Below the pieces are notes generated by a model. That model was not told the DNA's origin, did not search any database, and saw nothing but the letters and a program-made list of their open reading frames with translations. This document shows positions 16,316 to 24,491 of a stretch of DNA of 29,727 nucleotides, in pieces; positions within the stretch are counted from its first letter, which is position 1, and every line of letters begins with the position of its first letter. The stretch comes from SIG673 sp964570105. Lineage in GTDB: Bacteria > Bacillota > Clostridia > Oscillospirales > CAG-272. Position numbers and translations under genes: made by a program. Location of the stretch: positions 1 to 29,727 of the forward strand of contig CAZMWM010000011.1 of NCBI GenBank assembly GCA_964570105.1, in the 5' to 3' direction.

Positions 16316-17101
16316 ATGCTTTTAGCCGTAAACGTCGGAAATTCCGAGATAAAGCTCGGAGTATTTGACGGAGAGGAGCTTAAATACCGTTTTGCTGTCG
16401 GAAATGTTCGTCAAAGAACTGCCGACGAATACGGATTGCTTATGCTCGCCGCATTGAACGCGCGGTCGCTCGACGCCGGCGACGTGACCGACGTCATAAT
16501 AGGCTCGGTCTCGCCGAGCACTACGGAAAAGATGATAAGAGCCGTTAAGGGGGCGTTCGGTATTGCTCCCTTGACGGTCGGTCCCGGGCTTAAGACGGGA
16601 TTTACCATCCGTCTTAACGATCCGACCGAGCTTGGAGCCGATCTTGCCGCAAATGCCGCCGGAGCGATAGCTCTGTATTCGGCGCCGACGGTAATATGTG
16701 ACGTGGGAGAGGCGACCTCGGTCTCGGTCGTGGGAGAGGGCAACGTCTACCTCGGAGGATGTCTGCTTCCGGGAATAGATGCGAGCCTTGAAGCGCTCGG
16801 ACGAGCCGAGCTTATCCCGACCGCCAAGCTGTCTCCGCCGCCCTCGCCTCTCGGAAAGAGTACCCGTGAATGTATGAACTGCGGCGTTCTGTACGGTCAG
16901 GCTATGGCTTGCTCCGGGTTTATCAAAAGATATATGAGCGAGCTTTCGCTTCCGAAGGATACCCGTACAGTGTTTACCGGGGAGCTGTCGGAAATGCTGA
17001 TACCGCTTCTGGACATTCCCGTGACGCACGTTTCGGAGCTTGCACTTATCGGTCTGCAAGCGATATACCGTCTGAACGGTACCAAAAAGAAGAGGTGCTG
17101 A
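16316..17101 (+). CDS. Divergent type III pantothenate kinase (CoaX) homologue
   Basis: CoaX phosphorylates pantothenate with ATP, the first step to coenzyme A. This 261-residue protein aligns over the full family length: VNVGNS (phosphate motif 1), DEYG, VGPGLKTG, GAD at 107-109, DVGEATS (phosphate motif 2), YLGGCLLPG and GKST..GVLYG. Several family-conserved positions are changed: the motif-1 Asp is N6, the Arg after GAD is L110, the Thr of DxGTA is E132, and the Gly-Gly near the end reads TGEL. The Asp considered the catalytic base (D109) is kept. GGAGGGGAAGG precedes the ATG. The downstream ECF S component fits a vitamin role. It may be a working variant, a paralogue with another substrate, or a non-catalytic regulator; a standard coaX elsewhere in the genome would favour the last two. 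Confidence 0.78.
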   Translation: MLLAVNVGNSEIKLGVFDGEELKYRFAVGNVRQRTADEYGLLMLAALNARSLDAGDVTDVIIGSVSPSTTEKMIRAVKGAFGIAPLTVGPGLKTGFTIRLNDPTELGADLAANAAGAIALYSAPTVICDVGEATSVSVVGEGNVYLGGCLLPGIDASLEALGRAELIPTAKLSPPPSPLGKSTRECMNCGVLYGQAMACSGFIKRYMSELSLPKDTRTVFTGELSEMLIPLLDIPVTHVSELALIGLQAIYRLNGTKKKRC

Positions 17102-17255
17102 GAGCACCCGACTGACAATGTCCGATCTGCGACGTCATCCGAAGCTACGGTCACCGCTCGGCTGAGCTTACGGAATACGGCGGCGCGTTTGGAAATATAT
17201 ATTTTTGCGCCGTATCCGCAAAAAGACGGAACGGCAGTAAAGGAGAGATCGACCA

Positions 17256-17867
17256 ATGAAAAACGTAAGAGAAAAACAAAGCGAGAGGATATTCAGGCTC
17301 GCGATGCTCGGATTGCTGACGGCACTCGTGCTCATCTTTCAGATATCCGGTACGTCGATAAGGCTTGGACCTACCAACATCAGCCTGACGCTCATACCGA
17401 TAGTGCTCGGAGCTATGATATTAGGTCCGTCCGGGGGCGCATGGCTCGGCTTTATGTTCGGTCTGGTGGTGTATGTTATGGGAGCTGTCGGAATGGACGG
17501 ATTTACGCATATACTTTTTGCCGAGCATCCGCTACTGACCGCGCTCACCTGCTTTGGTAAGGGAATTGCCGCAGGGGCGTTCTCAGGGCTTGTTTACCGT
17601 GCGCTCGTGAAGCGGAACGGCGTGATCGCGGCTCTGCTTGCATCCGTTGTGGCGCCTGTGACGAACACCGCGCTGTTCATACTCGGCGGGCTTTGTATGT
17701 CCGGTACCCTAAGCACTCATTTTGTAGCCGAAGGCTCGACCGTCATATATTTTCTCATAATAGGCTGTGCCGGACTTAATTTTATTTTCGAATTGCTTTT
17801 GAACGTTATCTTTGCCCCGGCACTCCATACCGTTATGAAGCACCTTAAGCTGCTTCCGAGGGCGTGA
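17256..17867 (+). CDS. ECF transporter S component, possibly for pantothenate
   Basis: S components bind one vitamin and dock on a shared EcfT-EcfAA' energising module. This 203-residue protein has about six hydrophobic segments; the first contains AMLGLLTA, the small-residue face that contacts EcfT. The pattern GPTNISLTLIPIVLGAMILGPSGGAWLGF is typical of the PF12822-type S subunits (PanT/FolT/related). No EcfA or EcfT gene is present, as usual for group II systems where the module is encoded elsewhere. It lies 154 bases after the CoaX-like gene, which makes pantothenate the best guess, but this rests on neighbourhood only. AAAGGAGA at about 17240-17246 precedes the ATG. Confidence 0.85.
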   Translation: MKNVREKQSERIFRLAMLGLLTALVLIFQISGTSIRLGPTNISLTLIPIVLGAMILGPSGGAWLGFMFGLVVYVMGAVGMDGFTHILFAEHPLLTALTCFGKGIAAGAFSGLVYRALVKRNGVIAALLASVVAPVTNTALFILGGLCMSGTLSTHFVAEGSTVIYFLIIGCAGLNFIFELLLNVIFAPALHTVMKHLKLLPRA

Positions 17868-17892
17868 CGCGATAACTGAAAGGAAAAGACCG

Positions 17893-18669
17893 ATGATCAC
17901 GAAAAATTTCCACACTCATACTCACCGTTGCGGACACGCGAGCGGAACGGAGAGGGAATATATCGAAAAGGCTATCGAGAGAGGTCTTGATACGCTGGGT
18001 TTTTCGGATCATTGCCCGATGGTGTTTCCGAGCGGTCATGAAAGTCGCTTCAGAGTTCCGGTCGGGCTGCTTCCCGATTATATCGAAACGCTTTTGGCGC
18101 TCAGGGAAGAATATAAGGACAGGATAGAGATACTCATAGGCTTTGAACTTGAATACTATCCGGCGCTGTTCACATCCACGCTCGATATGCTCTCCCGATA
18201 TCGGTACGACTATCTGATAATGGGACAGCACTTCGTGAATAACGAGGAAGGGGAGATATATAATTCCGTTCCGTTTGAAAACGAGGATAAGCTCGAGCGT
18301 TACGTCTGTCAGGTGCTGGAGGGCATGAGCACGGGACGCTTTCTGTATCTTGCGCACCCCGATGTTATAGGCTTTTCCGGGGATGCCGACATTTATTACA
18401 AGCATATGCGTCGGATGTGCGAGGAGCTTAAGAGGATGGATATACCGTTGGAATTTAACCTTCTCGGGTTTGAAGAGGGGCGTATATATCCCTCCGAGCG
18501 CTTTTTCAGCATCGCCAAGGAGGTCGGAAACGACGTTATCATCGGTTGCGACGCTCACGAGGTCAGGACCGTGGCGGAGCCGTCGACGGTGAGGGACGCC
18601 GAAGAATTTCTTGGCAGGCTCGGCATAACTCCCATAACGTCACCGCGCCGCTTCCCGAAGGTCAGATAA
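17893..18669 (+). CDS. hisJ: Histidinol-phosphatase, PHP family (HisJ type)
   Basis: Predicted to remove phosphate from L-histidinol phosphate, the penultimate step of histidine synthesis. The 258 residues form one PHP domain with the metal-binding motifs in order: HTHTHRCGHA (H7, H9), SDHCP, GFELEYYP, MGQHF, LAHPDVIGF and GCDAHE. Length matches HisJ/HisK. GAAAGGAAAAG precedes the ATG. It lies 25 bases after the ECF S gene, so probably in one transcript, without other his genes near. PHP phosphatases can act on other small phosphate esters, so the gene name is tentative. Confidence 0.82.
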   Translation: MITKNFHTHTHRCGHASGTEREYIEKAIERGLDTLGFSDHCPMVFPSGHESRFRVPVGLLPDYIETLLALREEYKDRIEILIGFELEYYPALFTSTLDMLSRYRYDYLIMGQHFVNNEEGEIYNSVPFENEDKLERYVCQVLEGMSTGRFLYLAHPDVIGFSGDADIYYKHMRRMCEELKRMDIPLEFNLLGFEEGRIYPSERFFSIAKEVGNDVIIGCDAHEVRTVAEPSTVRDAEEFLGRLGITPITSPRRFPKVR

Positions 18670-18701
18670 GAGACGGTGCCGTTAAACGGCTAAAAAAACA
18701 G

Positions 18702-18735
18702 CGCACCCCGAAGGCGTACTGCCTTTTGGGGTGCG
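18702..18735. terminator. Intrinsic terminator between convergent genes
   Basis: GCACCCCGAAGGC pairs with GCCTTTTGGGGTGC around a short loop, with one bulge. On the minus strand the stem is followed by seven T (18698-18692), so it is a strong terminator for the MATE gene. On the plus strand the T run is weaker. Confidence 0.85.
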
Positions 18736-18778
18736 TTATCATTTTGAAAATGGCAGGTGCAAGCGTTGCGTTCGCGCT

Positions 18779-20179
18779 TTACCCGTTTCCGTCGGCAACA
18801 GCTCCGTCGGGAGCTTCGTTCGGTGTGAATTTTATAAACCATATGACGAACGGAACACTGATCAGCCCTGTCAGAATATCGGAGACGGGCTGTGATATCT
18901 GTATCCCGACAAGTCCCCACAGCGACGTGGTAATGTACAGGGTGGGAATGAACATAAGTCCCGAGCGCAGGAGGGAGAGGAAGGAGGACAATTCCGGTCT
19001 GCGTATGCTTTGGAACAGCATATTCACCGGAACGGAGAGAGAAAGAAACATCACGCCGAAGCTCGCGGCTCTGAGTGCGAACGAGCCGATGCTTATGACC
19101 TCGGGGCTTTTTTGGAACACGCTCACGATAGCAGACGGGAAGAGCATTCCGGGTATCGATATAGTGGCTATCATGACCAGACCGCACGCCATGGTGAAAA
19201 GCAGTCCTCGCTTGACGCGCCTGTATTTTCCGGCGCGGTAATTGTACGAGGCGACCGGCTGAAAGCCTTGCCCGATACCGAGACCGACGCACATAAGAAA
19301 TCCGGAAAATCTGTTTACGACGCTGATAGCCGCGATAGCCGCATCTCCGTACACTTTGGTGAGATTGTTCAGTATACCGCTGGATATCGACGACAGTCCC
19401 TGCCTTATGAGCGCCGGAAATCCGATGCGGATCACAAGCAGGTACACGCCGACGTCGCGGCTTACCCTCTTTATGCTGATGTGGCTCTGTGCCATACGCA
19501 TATAGAATGCAAGAAGTATGAAAAAGCTTATGAGCTGGGAGACGGCGGTCGCAAGCCCGGCTCCGAACACTCCCATATCAAAAACGATCACGAGCAGGTA
19601 GTCTCCGACGATGTTCAGTATTCCTCCGGAGACAAGCCCTATCATAGAATAGAGGGATCTGCCCTCGTAGCGAAGATTGTTGTTGAGTATGAAGGAGCAC
19701 ACGACGAACGGTGCGCTCAGCAGTACCCAAAGCCCGTAATCCATAGCGTAGGGAAGTATGGTGTCCGAGCTTCCGAGAAGCAGCATGAACGGGCGCAGGA
19801 ATATAAGCCCGACGACCGATAGGACGGTGCCGATCAGAGCACCTCCGAAGAACGCCGTGGAGACGTATCGCGAGGACTCGTCCACATCCTTATCCGCGAG
19901 CGCCTTGGCGACCAGCGAGCCGGAGCCTTGACCGAGCATAAAGGATACGGCTTGGATTATCGCCTGAAGCGTGAAGAGTATTCCGGTCGCACCCTGTTGG
20001 CTCTCGCCGAGAGTGCCCACGAAATACGTGTCAGCCATATTGTATATGTTGGTGACGAGCATAGAGATCGTGGTCGGTATGCCTAAGGTCACTATCAGCC
20101 TTGAGACCGGTGTTTCGGTCATTTTTTTATAGTACGCGTCTGCCGCTTCGCGCTCACGCGTCGATATCTGACTGTCCAA
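18779..20179 (-). CDS. MATE family efflux transporter
   Basis: A 466-residue inner-membrane protein with about twelve spans in two similar halves, typical of MATE (MOP superfamily) exporters driven by sodium or proton gradients. Landmarks are PTTISMLVTNIYNMADTYFVG near the start, LGQGSGSLVAKALA, and the matching second-half segment GLGIGQGFQPVASYNYRAG. It starts at a TTG (20179-20177) placed 7 bases after AAAGGA, which I prefer to a much later ATG. Its start is 33 bases after the end of the HAD gene, so both probably share the promoter near 20970. Substrate unknown; drugs, flavins or metabolites are possible. Confidence 0.92.
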   Translation of the reverse strand: MDSQISTREREAADAYYKKMTETPVSRLIVTLGIPTTISMLVTNIYNMADTYFVGTLGESQQGATGILFTLQAIIQAVSFMLGQGSGSLVAKALADKDVDESSRYVSTAFFGGALIGTVLSVVGLIFLRPFMLLLGSSDTILPYAMDYGLWVLLSAPFVVCSFILNNNLRYEGRSLYSMIGLVSGGILNIVGDYLLVIVFDMGVFGAGLATAVSQLISFFILLAFYMRMAQSHISIKRVSRDVGVYLLVIRIGFPALIRQGLSSISSGILNNLTKVYGDAAIAAISVVNRFSGFLMCVGLGIGQGFQPVASYNYRAGKYRRVKRGLLFTMACGLVMIATISIPGMLFPSAIVSVFQKSPEVISIGSFALRAASFGVMFLSLSVPVNMLFQSIRRPELSSFLSLLRSGLMFIPTLYITTSLWGLVGIQISQPVSDILTGLISVPFVIWFIKFTPNEAPDGAVADGNG

Positions 20180-20212
20180 TTTTCGTTCCTTTCAAGCTTT
20201 CGTGCGGTCGGC

Positions 20213-20926
20213 TCAAAGCAAGCCTTCCGCTGTCATTATATCCGGAAACTGTCTGTAATCGTCCACCTTTACAAATCTTACGTCGGATACGTACAGTGCT
20301 TCGTCGTTTCCGCCCGGTCCGTAATCGTCACCGACGTACACGGCTTCGGAAAGCTCTATACCGAGATGCTTTATGTATTCCTTGAGCGCGTACAGCTTGT
20401 CGTACGGTCTCGGAGCCATATCGAAGGACGAGGAGCCGCCGATGAAAACGTTATAGCTCGGAAACATCTCGCATACGTCGCGGTATATTGCGCGGCGGCG
20501 CGAACGGTCGGGATCAAATTCAAGCTTGTCCACTATATTCGCATCCGTTCCGAGAAGGGGGATGGTAACGCAACCGGAAGCGTGATATTGGACGTTGCTA
20601 CCAGTGTAATCGGTAAATCCGAAGCGCTCACGGAGCTGTGTCACCTTCTCTTCAACGGTCACGCGATCGCATTCAACGGAGCTTTCGGTGATGCTGAGCG
20701 TCTTTGTGCGGCGGTCATATATTCCGGTCTGCATCCCGTAATTTCCCACGATATCTATCGGAAATTCCCCCATCTGACGGAATATCCTCAGACACGCTCC
20801 GGCTCCTATCATCACCAGCTTGTATTTCTCGGAAAGTGCGGTGAGCGTGGCTCTGTTTTTCGGCTCCAGAAGCGTTTTGTGCTGTGTGAGCGTACCGTCA
20901 AGGTCAAATGCGATAAGCTTTGTCAT
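20213..20926 (-). CDS. HAD-IIB phosphatase resembling phosphomannomutase
   Basis: A 237-residue HAD hydrolase. Motif I is FDLDGTL (D8, D10), with a C2-type cap in the middle and a late motif VYVGDDYGPGGNDEALY. The PGGND segment, FIGGSSSFDMAPRPYDK and VGNYGM resemble eukaryote-type phosphomannomutases more than Cof-type sugar phosphatases, so a hexose-phosphate substrate is likely. I placed the start at 20926 (MTKLIAFDLDG), since GAGAGGATGG lies about 9-10 bases before it; an ATG at 20977 would add 17 unrelated residues. It is co-directional with the MATE gene. Whether it is a mutase or a phosphatase cannot be told from sequence. Confidence 0.78.
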   Translation of the reverse strand: MTKLIAFDLDGTLTQHKTLLEPKNRATLTALSEKYKLVMIGAGACLRIFRQMGEFPIDIVGNYGMQTGIYDRRTKTLSITESSVECDRVTVEEKVTQLRERFGFTDYTGSNVQYHASGCVTIPLLGTDANIVDKLEFDPDRSRRRAIYRDVCEMFPSYNVFIGGSSSFDMAPRPYDKLYALKEYIKHLGIELSEAVYVGDDYGPGGNDEALYVSDVRFVKVDDYRQFPDIMTAEGLL

Positions 20927-20967
20927 AGAATCAGTCCATCCTCTCTCGATATGAATAGTACGATTAT

Positions 20968-20996
20968 ATTTTAGCACATCTCGAGCGAAAAATCAA
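20968..20996 (-). promoter_or_regulatory. Sigma-A promoter of the HAD-MATE operon
   Basis: On the minus strand TTGATT (20996-20991) and TAAAAT (20973-20968) are 17 bases apart, with TGTGC before the -10. A TATAAT overlaps five bases further downstream but would have a 22-base spacer. Confidence 0.72.
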
Positions 20997-21054
20997 CCTG
21001 TTTCAACAAAATAATCGTGCAAAGTGGATGCGTTACGAGAAATTTTCAGAATGC

Positions 21055-21083
21055 TTGACAAAACGGCTCGGGTGTGTTATAAT
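21055..21083 (+). promoter_or_regulatory. Sigma-A promoter of the RpiB/LacAB-type isomerase gene
   Basis: A perfect TTGACA (21055-21060) and a perfect TATAAT (21078-21083) with a 17-base spacer, and TGTGT before the -10. It leaves an untranslated leader of about 60 bases before the ATG at 21153. Confidence 0.9.
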
Positions 21084-21152
21084 ATCGTTAATAAAAGATG
21101 CGTTGCGCGGAGCCTACGTCTCCGACGCTATGCCGGAACAGGAGATACAGAA

Positions 21153-21791
21153 ATGAAGATAGCACTTATCAATGAAAACAGCCAAGCAGCCAAAAACGCT
21201 CTCATCTGCGAGACGCTCAAGAAGGTCGCGGAGCCGCTCGGACACGAGGTGTTCAATTACGGAATGTATTCCGCCGAGGACAAGGAACAGCTTACATACG
21301 TGCAGATAGGCATTCTTTCCGCCGTCCTGCTCAATTCCGGAGCGTGTGATCTCGTTATAACCGGATGCGGCACCGGAGAGGGCGCTATGCTTGCCTGCAA
21401 CTCTTTCCCGGGCGTTCTCTGCGGACATGTGGTGGATCCGACGGATGCGTATCAGTTTACGCAGGTCAATAACGGTAACGCCATCGCTCTCCCCTTCGCC
21501 AAGGGTTGGGGCTGGGGCTGTGAATTGAATCTACAGTACGTTTTCGAAAAGCTTTTCGTTTCCGAATGGGGAATGGGCTATCCGAGAGAAAGAGCCGTGC
21601 CGGAGCAGAGAAACAAGAAGATACTTGACGAGGTGAAAAAGGTAACGCATACCGATATCGTTTATATCCTCGAGCATCTTGATCGCGAGCTGGTAAAGGG
21701 TGCGCTCGGCGGAGCAAGATTTGCGGAGCTGTTCTATCCCAATTGCAAGGACGAGTGTATAGCGGAGTGTGTACGGGCTATACTTGCCTGA
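21153..21791 (+). CDS. RpiB/LacA/LacB-family sugar-phosphate isomerase
   Basis: Members interconvert aldose and ketose phosphates in the cytoplasm. This 212-residue protein has the Rossmann-type core MKIALINENSQAAKN and the active-site loop ITGCGTGEGAMLACN, where Cys is the family's usual base, followed by FPGVLCGHVVDP and NNGNAIALP. It is longer than standard RpiB (about 150) because of a C-terminal extension of about 60 residues (PRERAVPEQRNKK, VYILEHLDRELVKGAL). Such long forms may act on other sugar phosphates such as those from uronate or erythritol breakdown; that is inference. I chose the ATG at 21153, after AGGAGATA, over one at 21024, which lies upstream of the promoter. A terminator follows directly. 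Confidence 0.8.
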   Translation: MKIALINENSQAAKNALICETLKKVAEPLGHEVFNYGMYSAEDKEQLTYVQIGILSAVLLNSGACDLVITGCGTGEGAMLACNSFPGVLCGHVVDPTDAYQFTQVNNGNAIALPFAKGWGWGCELNLQYVFEKLFVSEWGMGYPRERAVPEQRNKKILDEVKKVTHTDIVYILEHLDRELVKGALGGARFAELFYPNCKDECIAECVRAILA

Positions 21792-21808
21792 GACGTATGA
21801 ACTGTGGG

Positions 21809-21843
21809 ATAACTCGGTAATTCTCGGGGAATTGCCGAGTTAT
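21809..21843 (+). terminator. Intrinsic terminator after the isomerase gene
   Basis: ATAACTCGGTAATT pairs with AATTGCCGAGTTAT (one G-T pair) around a 7-base loop and is followed by a T-rich stretch. It separates the isomerase from the glycosyltransferase, for which I find no clear promoter of its own. Confidence 0.85.
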
Positions 21844-21903
21844 TCTTGATTTTGAAGAGCCGACGGTGGGGCTTGCGGACGGATGGGAAAGGAGTTGGCG
21901 GGG

Positions 21904-22731
21904 ATGTCATCGCTTCAGGTATTGGTGGCGACCGTGGCGCAAAACGGCAGCTTGCCACAAGACTTGCCGCAAAAAATGAATATATGCTCCGACGCTGTGA
22001 TATGCGTTCAGGATGATCATACGGGCGTCGACGGGTTTTCTTGGCGCGGTGGGAGGATAAGCGTGCATACGTTTGCCGAGCGTGGCGTCGGACGGAACAG
22101 AAATCGGGCGCTGGAGCTTGCCGAAGCGGATATATGCCTTATCGCAGACGACGATATGCGGTATTTCGACGGTTACCCGGAGCTTGTTTTGGGGGAGTTT
22201 CGCAAGCATCCGAGGGCTGACGTGATACTCTTCAATGTGAACAGAGCCGACGGTACGCCGTATCGCGTTAAAAGAGCGCACTCGGTGGGTTATCTGAACT
22301 ATATGCGTTTCGGCGCGGTGAGGATAGCATTCAGGATTGAGTCGGTGAGGAGTCGCGGTATCTCATTCAGCTTGGAATTTGGCGGCGGTGCGAGATATTC
22401 GCACGGTGAGGATACTCTGTTTCTGCGTGACTGCTTGAGGTCAGGTCTTGAAGTCATATGTGTTCCGACTGTCATAGCAAGCCTTGAGGGGGGGCGTGCG
22501 TCAACTTGGTTTGAGGGCTTCACGGAACGTTATTTTAACGATCAAGGTGCGCTGTACGCGGCAATTTCCCGAAAATTCTATTCGTTTCTGTGTTTACAGG
22601 ATGCCGTGCGCCACAGAAAAAAATACGTTTCGCACGGCTCGGTGATCAAGAACTACGGAGAGATGAAGCGTGGCGGTGCCCGATATCTGCTCAGAGACAC
22701 CGAGAAGGAATGCGAAAAGGCTGAGCCGTAA
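21904..22731 (+). CDS. Family 2 (GT-A fold) glycosyltransferase
   Basis: A 275-residue protein without membrane spans, predicted to transfer a sugar from a nucleotide-sugar. IADDDMRY (D82-D84) is the metal-binding DXD-like motif, RGVGRNRNRALELA resembles the nucleotide-binding loop, and HGEDTLFLRDC (167-177) supplies the E-D acceptor-site motif. The C-terminal 90 residues are basic with little homology I recognise. AAAGGAG at 21888-21894 gives good spacing to the ATG at 21904; an in-frame ATG at 21883 overlaps the upstream side of that site and is unlikely. Its last codons form one arm of the terminator at 22713. The sugar and acceptor are unknown; surface glycan or exopolysaccharide building is the general expectation. 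Confidence 0.8.
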   Translation: MSSLQVLVATVAQNGSLPQDLPQKMNICSDAVICVQDDHTGVDGFSWRGGRISVHTFAERGVGRNRNRALELAEADICLIADDDMRYFDGYPELVLGEFRKHPRADVILFNVNRADGTPYRVKRAHSVGYLNYMRFGAVRIAFRIESVRSRGISFSLEFGGGARYSHGEDTLFLRDCLRSGLEVICVPTVIASLEGGRASTWFEGFTERYFNDQGALYAAISRKFYSFLCLQDAVRHRKKYVSHGSVIKNYGEMKRGGARYLLRDTEKECEKAEP

Positions 22732-22761
22732 GCTTTGGATAAGCTCGGCTCAGCCTTTTCG
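22713..22761. terminator. 16-bp perfect-stem bidirectional terminator
   Basis: The arms 22713-22728 and 22746-22761 pair perfectly around a 17-base loop, with AAAA/TTTT inside the arms. The left arm is the last coding sequence of the glycosyltransferase and the stop codon lies in the loop. It serves the two convergent genes. Confidence 0.85.
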
Positions 22762-22770
22762 GGTATTCGG

Positions 22771-24474
22771 TCACGTGTTTTTCTCGCTGTAAAGCTCGCG
22801 CACCGCTTGATATGCGAGCTTAGGTCTGCGGTATTCGTTCAGTAAGCCTTTGTTATTAAAGCCTCTTGCGCGGTTGAGTCCCATCTCCTCGGATGTCCGT
22901 ATATCGCAGAATTGCCATATGAAACAGCCGCATACCATATCATCCTCCATAAATTCGCGTATCGCGTATCCGATCAGCTCCGCCTGAAATTCCTCCGTCC
23001 ATTTGATGCAGTCAAAGGTGTGATGACCGTAGATAGCCGCCGCGCCAAATTCGCTGAACAGCACGGGCTTATCCTGTAGCCCGAGTTTGCCGCGTCTGAC
23101 CTTGAAGCTATCGATGCAGGCATCCCACGCATGCTTATCGCCCTCGTACCAGCCGCAGTATTTGTTTATAGAGATAACATCGCAATATTGCATACAGATG
23201 TCCGTCATCGGCTTGTCGGTGGCGTAGGTGACCAGTCTGCCGTCGTTCAGTGCCTTCATTTCCGAGTAGTATGCCGAGGTGAGCCTCAGACCGTTTTCGG
23301 TATGCGAGTCTATCTCGTTGTGTATTCCCCATATCACTATACACGGATGGTTGAAATACTGCTCGGACATCTCTCGGAGCATATTCAAGCCGCGTTCTAT
23401 GAAAACGGGATCGCCGAGCATCTCCGTGGTATAGCCGTGTCCCCATATGGGTATCTCGCTCCAGAACAGCAGACCGTTTTCGTCAAGAAGATCAACGAAA
23501 TACTTGGAATTTGGGTAATGCGAGCCGCGTATCGCGTTGGCGCCCATATTTTTTATTATGTCCAGATCTCTCTGCATCAGCGCATCCGGAAAGGCAAAGC
23601 CGAGATCCGGGTGCTCTTCGTGGCGACAAACGCCCTTGACCGTCAGCTCCTTGCCGTTGAGGTATATCTTTCCCTTATCGGTCTTTATCTCTCTAAAGCC
23701 TATCCTGTCTATAAGGTCGTCGGTATCCGTGGTAGCAGTGACGGTGTAGAGCTGTGGCGAGCCGACATCCCAAATGCGGATATTCTCGAGTTTTACCGCG
23801 TCTGTGACAATATCCAACTCTTCGTAGGCGTCGAGGGAGACGGAGCCTTCGTGCAAGGACGTGCCGTCGAGCATCAGGCGGAGCACCGTGCTCTGTGCGG
23901 TGCTTGAGAAGTTTTTCAGCTTCACCTCGCATCTTAGGGTAGCTGTTCTTTCGTTCGTATCCGTAACGGAATGTTGCTTACAGCTCATGATGCAGATACC
24001 GCGCAGTGTTTCCACGGCTACCGAACGGATGATACCTCCGTAATGGTACCAATCGCAGGCTGCCTCGGGAACAGATGCGCCGTCAAAGCGGTTGTCCACC
24101 TTCACCGCGAGCAGGTGTTTCCCTGCGCCGAGAGTCGGGAGATATACGCTGAACGCGGTAAATCCCCCATAATGACTGCCAACGTGCTCGCCGTCCACCC
24201 AGATATCCGCTTTGGTCATAACGGCACCGAAGCGCAGGCGGAGCGCTTCTCCGTCGGAATAAAATTCTTTGTAGTACCATGCGACTCCGAGATAGTCAAG
24301 AAGCCCGAGCTTGTTGTTCCAGACCGACGGAACGTATACCTTTTCGCATTTCGGAGACATCGCGTGGAAGTAAAGCTCGCTTTCTCCGACATCGTCGGGA
24401 TCGGTCACGAAGCTCCACGCGCCGTCAAGCAGCTCTGTTTTTCTGATGATATGCTCGTCAAATGCTCTGAACAT
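22771..24474 (-). CDS. uidA: GH2 beta-glucuronidase
   Basis: Predicted to release D-glucuronic acid from beta-glucuronides. The 567-residue protein has the GH2 order: jelly-roll (1-160), immunoglobulin-like domain (165-260) and TIM barrel (265-567). The acid/base is E387 in WGIHNE and the nucleophile E475 in FSEFG. The N-x-K motif that reads the glucuronate carboxylate is present as N540-N541-K542 in FNNKGL, which separates glucuronidases from galactosidases. CGWYEGD and IWQFCDIRTSE also match the E. coli enzyme. No signal peptide or C-terminal domain is seen, so it is cytoplasmic and of the short type. AAGG lies 12 bases before the ATG, a poor spacing; a better AAAGGAAG site is 36 bases away beyond a hairpin. 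No glucuronide transporter or uronate pathway gene is adjacent. Confidence 0.85.
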   Translation of the reverse strand: MFRAFDEHIIRKTELLDGAWSFVTDPDDVGESELYFHAMSPKCEKVYVPSVWNNKLGLLDYLGVAWYYKEFYSDGEALRLRFGAVMTKADIWVDGEHVGSHYGGFTAFSVYLPTLGAGKHLLAVKVDNRFDGASVPEAACDWYHYGGIIRSVAVETLRGICIMSCKQHSVTDTNERTATLRCEVKLKNFSSTAQSTVLRLMLDGTSLHEGSVSLDAYEELDIVTDAVKLENIRIWDVGSPQLYTVTATTDTDDLIDRIGFREIKTDKGKIYLNGKELTVKGVCRHEEHPDLGFAFPDALMQRDLDIIKNMGANAIRGSHYPNSKYFVDLLDENGLLFWSEIPIWGHGYTTEMLGDPVFIERGLNMLREMSEQYFNHPCIVIWGIHNEIDSHTENGLRLTSAYYSEMKALNDGRLVTYATDKPMTDICMQYCDVISINKYCGWYEGDKHAWDACIDSFKVRRGKLGLQDKPVLFSEFGAAAIYGHHTFDCIKWTEEFQAELIGYAIREFMEDDMVCGCFIWQFCDIRTSEEMGLNRARGFNNKGLLNEYRRPKLAYQAVRELYSEKNT

Positions 24475-24491
24475 CCGTATTTGTGACCTTG

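Noticed and set aside
17165..17225. Riboswitch or attenuator before the ECF S gene
   Set aside because: An imperfect pairing of GGAATACGGCG with CGCCGTATCC exists, but no known aptamer core and no terminator are visible.
17102..18669. Histidine biosynthesis cluster
   Set aside because: Only the PHP phosphatase is present; its neighbours are vitamin-related and no other his gene is seen.
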